From positions 1 to 16,639 of the forward strand of contig JBNJFP010000049.1 of the NCBI GenBank assembly GCA_051746985.1: a stretch of 16,639 bases of DNA, written 5' to 3'. Shown one piece after another: positions 7,908 to 14,572 of the stretch. The DNA comes from Fodinibius sp051746985. Its GTDB lineage: Bacteria > Bacteroidota > Rhodothermia > Balneolales > Balneolaceae. How positions within the stretch are numbered: position 1 is the first letter of the stretch; each line of letters begins with the position of its first letter. The notes under the pieces were generated by a model. The model worked only from the letters and a program-made list of their open reading frames with translations. It was not told where the DNA came from and made no database searches. The translations under genes and the position numbers were made by a program.

Positions 7908-7919
7908 TTTTACGTAAAA
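7908..7919. repeat. 12-bp perfect palindrome TTTTACGTAAAA
   Basis: A second palindrome lies in the same gap, 18 bp further from the tolC-like gene than the AACAAT/ATTGTT dyad. It is self-complementary with no spacer, so it is unlikely to form a terminator hairpin. It is more likely a protein-binding site or chance in AT-rich DNA. Confidence 0.25.
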
Positions 7920-7935
7920 AAGATTAAAATAAGCC

Positions 7936-8322
7936 TTATGAACTTGCCGACTCTCCATTATTATTTGTGAGATGTTCTTCGGCTTTTTTATCTAACAGTT
8001 CTTCTACATAATCGGAAGCAAAAGAAATTGCTTTTCGGGTAGCCAATCGCTTGAGTTCGGCCAAAAGTGCGCCACTTAGATGGCTATCAGCAGAATTTCC
8101 TGAGCTCCCTTTATTTTTGTGACCAATTAAAAAACCGAGCAATGCCGATGCCCCCACTAAGGGAAGTGGATATTTCCGGATAATATTCTGTGGATCTAAA
8201 CTACTGCTCACATCTTCACGCACCCTATCAATAGAGCTGTCTAATTCGCCCTGAATTTTATCCAATTCTCGTTCAAGCTCTTGCTTCTTCTGCTTCAGCT
8301 CATCGACTTTCTCTCGTGCCAT
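7936..8322 (-). CDS. Small coiled-coil membrane protein, third member of a YqjD/YqjE-like cassette
   Basis: The 128-residue product begins with a highly charged coiled coil (about 3-42, many Glu/Lys/Asp). A single short hydrophobic anchor follows (about 53-68, IIRKYPLPLVGASALLGFLIG), then a Gly/Ser linker and a C-terminal amphipathic helix (about 84-116). The anchor resembles that of the small protein at 8776-8997 (IIRKHPVKSVAGGLLIGYVLG), suggesting shared origin with DUF883/YtxH-like membrane anchors. It takes the place of YqjK in the E. coli yqjD-yqjE-yqjK order, though I see no real similarity to YqjK. It follows the YqjE-like gene by 9 bp. Function unknown; a stress-related role at the inner membrane is a guess from neighbours. 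Confidence 0.75.
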   Translation of the reverse strand: MAREKVDELKQKKQELERELDKIQGELDSSIDRVREDVSSSLDPQNIIRKYPLPLVGASALLGFLIGHKNKGSSGNSADSHLSGALLAELKRLATRKAISFASDYVEELLDKKAEEHLTNNNGESASS

Positions 8323-8331
8323 AATAATATT

Positions 8332-8772
8332 TTATCCTTCTTTAGATTTTGGATCTGTTTTCTGGTCAATTTGTAGCGGCTCGTCGGAGACCTTCCCATT
8401 TTGTTCAATCGTTTTTATAACTTCGTCCTCGAATCGATGTTGAAGGTTTTCGAAAACACTTTGTGGCTTTAAAAACAAAAATAAGGCCCCTACTACCAAT
8501 AGTGGAATCGATACCAATACATACCCTAAACTTTGGCTATCTAACAGATTTCCCAAATAAATAGCCAAAGCAAAAAGCAGAAAACAGATGCCGCCCAATA
8601 ACAAAAAGACCCCCAGCCCACGCTGTACCGAAGCGGCCATTAATCCCGATACAATCCCCCCTGCATTGAGCATCGCAAGCTCAATACGTTTTTCGAGATA
8701 TAATTTCAGATCAGAAGTAATACCACGTAGTCGCTTTCCCAACTGATCTTTTTGCTTGTCGGCACTCTTCAT
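8332..8772 (-). CDS. YqjE-like membrane protein (phage holin superfamily III, PF07332-like)
   Basis: The 146-residue protein has a charged N-terminal amphipathic region (1-37), a transition helix, two adjacent transmembrane helices (about 54-75 and 82-103) separated by a short loop, and a hydrophilic, probably disordered acidic tail. This layout, and the N-terminal LRGITSDLKLYLEKRIELAMLNAG pattern, match the YqjE/DUF1469 family (putative actinobacterial holin-X, holin superfamily III). Despite the family name these are chromosomal membrane proteins of poorly known function, and nothing here suggests phage. The gene starts 3 bp after the YqjD-like gene and ends 9 bp before the next small gene, so all three are translated from one message. 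Confidence 0.8.
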   Translation of the reverse strand: MKSADKQKDQLGKRLRGITSDLKLYLEKRIELAMLNAGGIVSGLMAASVQRGLGVFLLLGGICFLLFALAIYLGNLLDSQSLGYVLVSIPLLVVGALFLFLKPQSVFENLQHRFEDEVIKTIEQNGKVSDEPLQIDQKTDPKSKEG

Positions 8773-8775
8773 AGT

Positions 8776-8997
8776 TTACTCTTCTGAACTTAACAGCTTG
8801 CCAAGAACATAACCGATTAACAGTCCCCCGGCTACGCTTTTAACAGGATGTTTTCGGATTATTGTTTCTGTCTTTACTTTTAGCTCCTCAATTCGTTTCG
8901 CCAACTCTTCATCATCAACCATTTGGCGACCCCGATCGAGCGCGCTGTCTAACTCCTCATTTAAATTCTCTAAAATTTCTTCATCCATAATGATCAT
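8776..8997 (-). CDS. Small YqjD/ElaB-like (DUF883-type) membrane-anchored protein
   Basis: The 73-residue product has a charged helical N-terminal part (1-45) and a C-terminal glycine-containing hydrophobic anchor (about 50-68, KHPVKSVAGGLLIGYVLGKLL) ending in SSEE. This is the design of YqjD/ElaB proteins, C-tail-anchored inner-membrane proteins that in E. coli associate with ribosomes in stationary phase. Sequence identity to YqjD is not evident by eye, so the call rests on layout and on the YqjE-like gene 3 bp downstream. An ATG at 8986-8988 (codon 4, MDEEILENL) is an equally good start. The 62-bp gap to the glycosyltransferase upstream is the only larger space in this part of the run. Confidence 0.72.
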   Translation of the reverse strand: MIIMDEEILENLNEELDSALDRGRQMVDDEELAKRIEELKVKTETIIRKHPVKSVAGGLLIGYVLGKLLSSEE

Positions 8998-9059
8998 CGT
9001 CTTGTTAAAGTCTTAGGCTTCATCGGCTTTATTATAAGGAAATATGATGACATTAAATA

Positions 9060-10313
9060 TCACCTATTTCTATTTTTAGCCTCTATCCATCGGCTCATAA
9101 ATTTCGAACTGGCAGCCGTGTGGTGCATCAGCATTTGGCCGGTAAAGTTTTGAGTACGATGCGATTGTCGATGTTTCCATAACTGACGAATTTTGGAAAT
9201 CAGCAGACTCCCAAAATCAGAATTTCCAAGTTTTCTATTAAAGATCTGTACTCCCCGAAATTGGGCTTCACGCCAGTCTTCTTCGTTGCGATAGAGCTTT
9301 TGAGCGGCCTTTGCAAATGCCTGGGGATTATCACAAATAGCCCCACCCCAAGTCACCGTATCACTTTTCAAGCCTTCTGCTCCTATAGGGGTAGTCACCG
9401 TTGGCGTGCCACATTGCATGGCCTCTACCAGCTTGCCTTTGAGTCCCGCCCCAAAACGTAGCGGAGCCAATAACACTCTGCCTTTTGACACTACCTTCTG
9501 GGCGTTCTCAGCCCGACCTTTAATCAGAAATCCCTGTTCCGGCTTATGCATTTGTCGGGCTTCTTGCGTGGGATACGCACCATATATATGCAACTCCGCC
9601 TCCGGCACTTTTTGTCTAATTAATGGCCAAATATCACCTTTCAAATACTTGATCGCATCCATATTGGGGGCGTGCCGAAAATTCCCGATCGTTATAAAAT
9701 GCGCCCGATCCGAAAATGAGGTCCATTGCCTCGTATCAGACTCAGTTATGGGGTCCATCAAAAAAGGAAGATATTGAAGCAGATCGGCCGGTACGCCAAA
9801 AGTTTCTTGAAGCAACTGCATCTCGGCTTCGGAAATAATAAGCGATAAATCGGAACGATAAATACTGGCAATTTCACGTTTTGCATCTTCGGAACCCAGC
9901 AAGTCTTCCGGGGAACATGGTTGGTTTTTGTTGACGGATTTCTGACGTTCGCGACGTAAAAAATGCAGATCTTCGGTATCCACAATACGCAAAGCACTGG
10001 GACATTGCTCTGCTACCCGCCATCCAAATTGCTCTTCGATCACAAAACGGTCAAAAAGTACAAGCGAGGGATTTAACTCACCTACGAATTCGTCAAAAGA
10101 ACGGTCATTAATCTGAATAGCGACCTCACGAACGCCATATTCCTCAAGGTTGACCGTATGCTCGGTTTGAGCAGCTGAACTGGCAAAAGTAACCTGCCAT
10201 CCCTCACCTCTAAATAATGAAATCAACTCGAGCATACGTCTGCCAGCAGCCGAAGAGTTGGGTTCCGGCCATACAAATCCAATGATTAATACATGCTCTA
10301 TATGGTTACTCAT
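9060..10313 (-). CDS. GT-B fold glycosyltransferase, family 4-like
   Basis: The 417-residue protein has the two-domain arrangement of GT4-type enzymes. The N-terminal acceptor half begins with a strand and loop IIGFVWPEPNSSAAGRRMLELI. The C-terminal half has ITIGNFRHAPNMDAI, then ELHIYGAYP, then the nucleotide-sugar-binding signature RFGAGLKGKLVEAMQCGTPTVTTPIGAEGL, in which the Lys-Glu pair would contact the donor phosphate. There is no signal peptide, so it is cytoplasmic or peripheral. The last ~55 residues are a basic extension (HHTAASSKFMSRWIEAKNR). Donor and acceptor are unknown; polysaccharide, glycolipid or protein glycans are possible. It starts 7 bp after the second permease gene, so it is probably co-transcribed with the exporter. 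No other polysaccharide genes are nearby, which is unusual for this enzyme type. Confidence 0.88.
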   Translation of the reverse strand: MSNHIEHVLIIGFVWPEPNSSAAGRRMLELISLFRGEGWQVTFASSAAQTEHTVNLEEYGVREVAIQINDRSFDEFVGELNPSLVLFDRFVIEEQFGWRVAEQCPSALRIVDTEDLHFLRRERQKSVNKNQPCSPEDLLGSEDAKREIASIYRSDLSLIISEAEMQLLQETFGVPADLLQYLPFLMDPITESDTRQWTSFSDRAHFITIGNFRHAPNMDAIKYLKGDIWPLIRQKVPEAELHIYGAYPTQEARQMHKPEQGFLIKGRAENAQKVVSKGRVLLAPLRFGAGLKGKLVEAMQCGTPTVTTPIGAEGLKSDTVTWGGAICDNPQAFAKAAQKLYRNEEDWREAQFRGVQIFNRKLGNSDFGSLLISKIRQLWKHRQSHRTQNFTGQMLMHHTAASSKFMSRWIEAKNRNR

Positions 10314-10320
10314 TCAGCTG

Positions 10321-11544
10321 TTATTCGTACCTTAGACTTTCAATCGGATCTAATCGCGCCGCTTTATAAGCGGGATAAACACCAAACAGAAGAGCGATCA
10401 CAAACATCCCCAAAAAGCCAGTTAGCACGGCCCAAATAGGAATAACCGGGTCCGTTTCGATCCAAAGTGCCATACCATTACCGCCCAAAACGCCGAGGGC
10501 AATGCCGATCAATCCGCCCAGCTGGCAAATAAAAACCGTTTCCATCAGAAATTGTGAAACAATGGCCTTTTTGGTTGCTCCCACGGCTTTTCGAAGACCA
10601 ATTTCACGAGTGCGTTCGGTGACCGATACCAGCATGATATTCATCACACCGATACCCGCCCCAAACAGGGTAATGCCACCAATGACGAAACCTACCGCGT
10701 ATAATATAAATGTAAACTGATCAAAGGTGCCCGCAAGCGAATCATTTGTCTCAATTTCAAAATCGTTCTCTGCCCCGGGCGCCACTTTTCGTATCACCCT
10801 TAGTACCCCCGTAATTTCATCCATAGCTTTTTCTATAAAATCCATAGCGGGCGCTTTTACTTGAATATCGATATTGCGAGTTCCACCATATACCGCCAAC
10901 GCTTTGGTATAAGGAATAAGTACGAACTCATCCATGGACTGACCGAAAACACTTCCACGTGTTTCGAGGGCACCAATAATTTGATATTGTTGACCTCCAA
11001 CCCGAATATTTTTACCGATGGGATCTGTATTGGAAAAAAGTTCGTCTTTCACATCGCCCCCGATTATTGCCAATCCCCGCCCATATTGGATATCTTCAAA
11101 ACTAAAATTCCGGCCAACTTCAAGATCATAGGCATTATTGCTGATATAATGCTCATTACTGCCAATAATCCGTACCGTAGGCTCCGTTTCTTCATCGTCA
11201 TACGAAACTTTTGTGCGATCAAACGTTTCATCAGGACTTACATTTTCTGCCAGCCGCAACATTTCTTGCAGGCGCTCCGAGGTTTCAAAGGTGATATCTT
11301 CCCTATTTCGAATATTTTCGCTAACCCCTCCCATCTGTACCGACGGCATTTTCGAAACATTGACCACATCGCCCCCCATAAGGCTCATGGTATTCTGAAA
11401 GAAATTGTCGAGTACTGCTACCGCCGTTGTTGATACGATTACAGAAAACACGCCTACGACAAGCGCTAACAGCGTCAATGAAGAACGCAGTTTATTTGCC
11501 CACAAAGAATCAAAAGCTTGTTTGAAAACTTCTTTAATATTCAT
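10321..11544 (-). CDS. ABC transporter permease, MacB/FtsX type (second copy)
   Basis: The 407-residue protein has the classical four-helix MacB/FtsX design: one N-terminal transmembrane helix (about 21-44) after an amphipathic leader, a large periplasmic domain (about 45-275), and three C-terminal helices (about 277-305, 330-355, 370-395). The coupling-helix segment VTERTREIGLRKAVGATKKAI between helices 2 and 3 is what contacts the ATPase. The end, YPAYKAARLDPIESLRYE, matches the paralogue upstream (IPAYRAAKSDPIESLRYE). It lacks an ATPase domain and so must use a separate NBD, most likely the one at 4318-5055. It starts 1 bp after the stop of the first permease, so the two are translationally close and probably form a heterodimer. 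Confidence 0.93.
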   Translation of the reverse strand: MNIKEVFKQAFDSLWANKLRSSLTLLALVVGVFSVIVSTTAVAVLDNFFQNTMSLMGGDVVNVSKMPSVQMGGVSENIRNREDITFETSERLQEMLRLAENVSPDETFDRTKVSYDDEETEPTVRIIGSNEHYISNNAYDLEVGRNFSFEDIQYGRGLAIIGGDVKDELFSNTDPIGKNIRVGGQQYQIIGALETRGSVFGQSMDEFVLIPYTKALAVYGGTRNIDIQVKAPAMDFIEKAMDEITGVLRVIRKVAPGAENDFEIETNDSLAGTFDQFTFILYAVGFVIGGITLFGAGIGVMNIMLVSVTERTREIGLRKAVGATKKAIVSQFLMETVFICQLGGLIGIALGVLGGNGMALWIETDPVIPIWAVLTGFLGMFVIALLFGVYPAYKAARLDPIESLRYE

Positions 11545-11545
11545 G

Positions 11546-12787
11546 CTACTCGTACCTCAACGATTCTATGGGATCTGATTTTGCTGCCCGGTAGGCTGGG
11601 ATAAATCCAAAGAGTACACCTACAATGGTACACAATATAAAAGCTGCAAGAACGACGCTAATATCAATACTGGCAACAAAAATCTGATTAAGCAAAATAC
11701 TGAGCGGGTACGACAAGGCAAGTCCAATAATTCCTCCCAGCAAACACATTACCACAGCCTCAATTAAAAACTGATATAAGATCTCCCAGGCTTTGGCACC
11801 TACTGCTTTCCGAATTCCAATTTCTTTGGTGCGCTCTCGAACCGAAACAAACATAATATTCATCACTCCAATACCACCAATGATAAGCGAAAGGGCCGTC
11901 AGTGCACCACCAACGAGATAAAGTCCGGTTTTAAATGATGACAATTGAGCCTGAAATGCTTGTGGTTTGTTGATATCAAAGTCATTCTTTTCGGCAGCAT
12001 CAAGTCCGCGAATGCGTCTCATTATTCCTTCAATCTCAAATTCTCCTTCTTCCAGCACTTCCTCACTGGGATACTTTACAGCAATTTGGATATTACCCCG
12101 CAAGCTAAATAATTGTCCGTATGCTAAAATAGGTGTGATGGCCCGCCGATCCATATCAGCCAAACCCAGAAATTTACCCTGTTTTTCCACAATGCCAATC
12201 ACCCGAAATCGTTGCCCACCAATACGTATTTCTTTATCCAGCGGATTTTCTCTGTCGAAAAGGTTTTCTGCCAGCGTTGCTCCTAAAATTGTCACCTTGG
12301 CGCCGCGCCGTATTTCTTCATCCGAAAAAGCGCGTCCCGTTTCGATATCCAAACCAGCCGTATCAAAATATTTGTCGGTAACACCGGCAATAAAAACACC
12401 ATCGGCGCTCACATCGTTATACCTAATTGATACACCTCGCGATGCCGATGCCGAAACAGCTGACGCCAGCTGACTCGACGCTCGAATATCATCCACATAA
12501 TCCAGTTTGATATCGCGACGGCTACGGTATTCCCACCACTTATAATTGGGCCCCCTACTCCAAGGTTGCTTTTCAACATATACCACATTCTGTCCCATCA
12601 TGGCCATACTTCGGTCAAATTCCGTATCCATGCCATTACTCACAGCATTCATCAGCGTTACCATCACAATGCCAATGATGATGCAGAGCGTCGTCAAAAA
12701 CGACCGTGTTTTGTTAATACCCAAGGCCCGTAACGAAATTTTGAACCCTTCCCAGCTGCTGTAAACAAATCGACTTAACTTAGACAT
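11546..12787 (-). CDS. ABC transporter permease, MacB/FtsX type (first copy)
   Basis: The 413-residue protein has the same fold as the following gene: transmembrane helix 1 at about 28-50 (FLTTLCIIIGIVMVTLMNAV), a periplasmic MacB core domain to about 285, and three C-terminal helices. The cytoplasmic loop VRERTKEIGIRKAVGAKAWEI contacts the ATPase, and the end is IPAYRAAKSDPIESLRYE. The periplasmic domain differs clearly from that of the downstream copy (for example the aromatic YVEKQPWSRGPNYKWWEYRSRR stretch near 70-91). The two are therefore not a recent duplication and likely play different roles in substrate or adaptor contact. It is the first gene of the long minus-strand run and is divergent from bshB1 across 144 bp. 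Confidence 0.93.
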   Translation of the reverse strand: MSKLSRFVYSSWEGFKISLRALGINKTRSFLTTLCIIIGIVMVTLMNAVSNGMDTEFDRSMAMMGQNVVYVEKQPWSRGPNYKWWEYRSRRDIKLDYVDDIRASSQLASAVSASASRGVSIRYNDVSADGVFIAGVTDKYFDTAGLDIETGRAFSDEEIRRGAKVTILGATLAENLFDRENPLDKEIRIGGQRFRVIGIVEKQGKFLGLADMDRRAITPILAYGQLFSLRGNIQIAVKYPSEEVLEEGEFEIEGIMRRIRGLDAAEKNDFDINKPQAFQAQLSSFKTGLYLVGGALTALSLIIGGIGVMNIMFVSVRERTKEIGIRKAVGAKAWEILYQFLIEAVVMCLLGGIIGLALSYPLSILLNQIFVASIDISVVLAAFILCTIVGVLFGFIPAYRAAKSDPIESLRYE

Positions 12788-12931
12788 GCCCTGAATTCAG
12801 TTTCCAAATTATATAACGCCTCTTTTACGAACTAAAATACGAATCGTTACGAGAAAATTAAGAATATCATTTTAGCGATCACTCAAATTTCGGCTATATT
12901 ATACGGTGAAATTTTAACCTATGATTTAAAT
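12788..12931. promoter_or_regulatory. Divergent promoter region between the permease run and bshB1
   Basis: This 144-bp AT-rich gap must hold promoters for both directions. On the minus strand, TATAATTTG (12805-12813), close to the Bacteroidota TAnnTTTG element, lies 18 bp before the permease start. On the plus strand, TATATTATAC (about 12895-12904) could be a -10 for bshB1. No long dyad or ribosome-binding site is evident. Confidence 0.4.
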
Positions 12932-13675
12932 ATGAAACTGGACGTCCTGGCACTTTCTGCGCATCCCGATGACACCGAACTCTGCTGCGGCGGTACGCTT
13001 GCCGCACTTGTAAATCAAGGAAAAAAAGTAGGCGTCGTTGATTTTACCCAAGGTGAAATGGGATCTCGCGGCACCCCCGAAAAACGACTGCAGGAAGCAA
13101 AAAAAGCTTCTGAAATTATTGGACTCCAAGTACGCGAAAATTTGGGTTTGCCTGATACTGAGCTTGAAAGCAACCGGGAGTATCAGAAAAAAATTATCCG
13201 CCAAATACGGAAGTACCAACCTCATATATGTCTTGTGGGAGCACCATCCGACCGCCATCCCGATCACGGCAACGGCACGCAACTGGCGCTGGATGCTATT
13301 TTCTTCAGCGGATTAACGAAGCTCAAAACGGTTGACGAGCAAGGCGATCCCCAAAAGCGGTGGCGCCCCTCGCATGTGCTCCATTTCATGCAAGATCGCC
13401 CCTTTGAGCCGGATATCGTTTTTGATATCAGCAAGACGTTTGAAACAAAGAAAAAGGCGCTTTTAGCGTTTGAAACACAATTTAATGTACAAGATCCTGG
13501 TGATGAGCCAGAAACCTATATTTCTAACCAGCAGTTTTTTGAGGGAATCGAGGCCCGCGCCCGACACTATGGTCATCTGATTGGAGCCACTTATGGCGAA
13601 CCGTTCAAGTATCACAACGGACCGGTACCTATGGCATCATTTGATTCTTTTTTTGAAACAGAACCCCAGAGGTGA
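12932..13675 (+). CDS. bshB1: Bacillithiol biosynthesis deacetylase BshB1
   Basis: BshB1 removes the acetyl group from N-acetylglucosaminyl-malate, the second step of bacillithiol synthesis in the cytoplasm. The 247-residue product shows the PIG-L signature AHPDDTELCCGGTLA (zinc ligands H11 and D14, base D13), the FTQGEMGSRGT loop, and DRHPDHGNG with the third zinc ligand H112. AHPDDTELCCGGT and the E-(M/L)-G-(S/T)-RGT motif are particularly characteristic of BshB1 as opposed to other LmbE proteins. The family's usual length is about 235-245. The ATG at 12932 lies just before the first strand and is the natural start. bshA and bshC are not in the window. A second, more divergent PIG-L gene lies at 3496-4206. 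Confidence 0.92.
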   Translation: MKLDVLALSAHPDDTELCCGGTLAALVNQGKKVGVVDFTQGEMGSRGTPEKRLQEAKKASEIIGLQVRENLGLPDTELESNREYQKKIIRQIRKYQPHICLVGAPSDRHPDHGNGTQLALDAIFFSGLTKLKTVDEQGDPQKRWRPSHVLHFMQDRPFEPDIVFDISKTFETKKKALLAFETQFNVQDPGDEPETYISNQQFFEGIEARARHYGHLIGATYGEPFKYHNGPVPMASFDSFFETEPQR

Positions 13676-13681
13676 AACGGG

Positions 13682-13728
13682 AGAAGTGAGATATAAAAGA
13701 TTCGCCTCACGTTTGACGTCTCACTTCT
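13682..13728. repeat. Perfect 10-bp inverted repeat between bshB1 and the convergent suhB
   Basis: AGAAGTGAGA (13682-13691) and TCTCACTTCT (13719-13728) are exact complements 27 nt apart. The right arm encodes part of the SuhB tail. The spacer carries a third copy of the core (CCTCAC), so CTCAC occurs twice and GTGAG once. It may act as a two-way terminator, but no T-run follows on either strand; a dispersed short repeat is the other option. Confidence 0.4.
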
Positions 13729-14531
13729 ATCTCTTCCTCATCGAAATACTTTTCAATCTCATCTACCAGAAATGCATGCACTGCCGGATTTCCAGCCACA
13801 ATTCGCTTGCCAAAAAGCCACTTGTCACCACCGGACCAATCGGTAACTTTTCCACCGGCCTCCTGAACAATTAACGCGCCCGCTCCCACATCCCACGGGT
13901 TGAGGGCATACTCGTAAAATCCATCAAAACGTCCACAGGCCACACTACATAAATCATAAGAAGCTGCACCCGGCCGACGCACACCTTGGATGGTAGTCAT
14001 CAGCATGCGAAAAAACTGCAAGTAATTATCCATCAAACTTAAATCGTTATAGGGGAAGCCTGTACCAACCAGCGCGTTAGCCGGGTTATCCAACTTAGAT
14101 ACCGAAATAGGATTTCCATTTAGATAAGCTCCCTTTCCTTTTATAGCCGTAAAACATTCATCACTTGAAACCTCGAGGACCAATCCCATTTTAGGCTCGC
14201 GATTTTCCCAGAGTCCAATAGAAACACAGTAAGCCGGAAAGCCGTGCGTAAAATTCGTGGTTCCGTCAATGGGATCAATCAGCCAGATTCGTCCATCCGA
14301 CATCTTCTGTTGTCCAGATGATTCCTCGGCCAGGATATCATCGTCCGGAAACTCCTTGTTGATGACAGACAAAATCTCTTCTTCGGCCTTAACATCTGCC
14401 TGAGTAACCAGATCGTTTTTCCCCTTAAAATCAATCGAAAAGGAATTGTCTCTTCTAAACTTTTTAATTATCTGAGCTGCTAACTTTGCAGCTTTTTTCG
14501 CAACATTCAGTTCAATAGTATAATCAGACAT
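13707..14531 (-). CDS. suhB: Inositol-1-monophosphatase family protein (SuhB type)
   Basis: The 274-residue enzyme is a magnesium-dependent, lithium-sensitive type phosphatase that hydrolyses inositol monophosphate and related sugar phosphates. Metal-site residues are visible: EE at 69-70, DPIDGTTNF at 86-94 (motif 1) and WDVGAGALIVQEAGG at 213-227 (motif 2), with GVRRPGAASYDLCSVACGRFDGFYE between. All catalytic residues are present. Length is normal apart from a short charged tail (DEEEIEVRRQT) partly encoded by the inverted repeat at 13682-13728. It follows dnaG by 41 bp on the same strand and may be co-transcribed. The true substrate (inositol phosphate, fructose bisphosphate, histidinol phosphate or NADP) cannot be settled from sequence; SuhB-like is the most likely. 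Confidence 0.92.
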   Translation of the reverse strand: MSDYTIELNVAKKAAKLAAQIIKKFRRDNSFSIDFKGKNDLVTQADVKAEEEILSVINKEFPDDDILAEESSGQQKMSDGRIWLIDPIDGTTNFTHGFPAYCVSIGLWENREPKMGLVLEVSSDECFTAIKGKGAYLNGNPISVSKLDNPANALVGTGFPYNDLSLMDNYLQFFRMLMTTIQGVRRPGAASYDLCSVACGRFDGFYEYALNPWDVGAGALIVQEAGGKVTDWSGGDKWLFGKRIVAGNPAVHAFLVDEIEKYFDEEEIEVRRQT

Positions 14532-14572
14532 TTATACTCTTATTTAACTATTATTTGAAGAGTTATAATACA

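Noticed and set aside
8332..8772. Holin-like protein as a sign of a prophage or tailocin
   Set aside because: The holin superfamily III name is historical. The neighbours are chromosomal envelope genes and there are no lysis, structural or integrase genes.
10861..11433. A 190-codon open frame on the plus strand inside the second permease gene
   Set aside because: It is antisense to a well-conserved permease, has a composition unlike the neighbours (Ile/Phe/Arg/Asn-rich) and no recognisable motif. It is explained by codon bias of the opposite strand.
11967..12473. A 168-codon open frame on the plus strand inside the first permease gene
   Set aside because: It is serine/proline-rich antisense shadow of the permease periplasmic domain with no start context or conserved features.
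12926..13282. A minus-strand frame antisense to bshB1
   Set aside because: bshB1 on the other strand has full family motifs; the antisense frame has none.
14536..14563. ACTCTT/AAGAGT inverted repeat between dnaG and suhB as a terminator
   Set aside because: The 6-bp stem has a 16-nt loop, is AT-rich and has no T-run; too weak to call.
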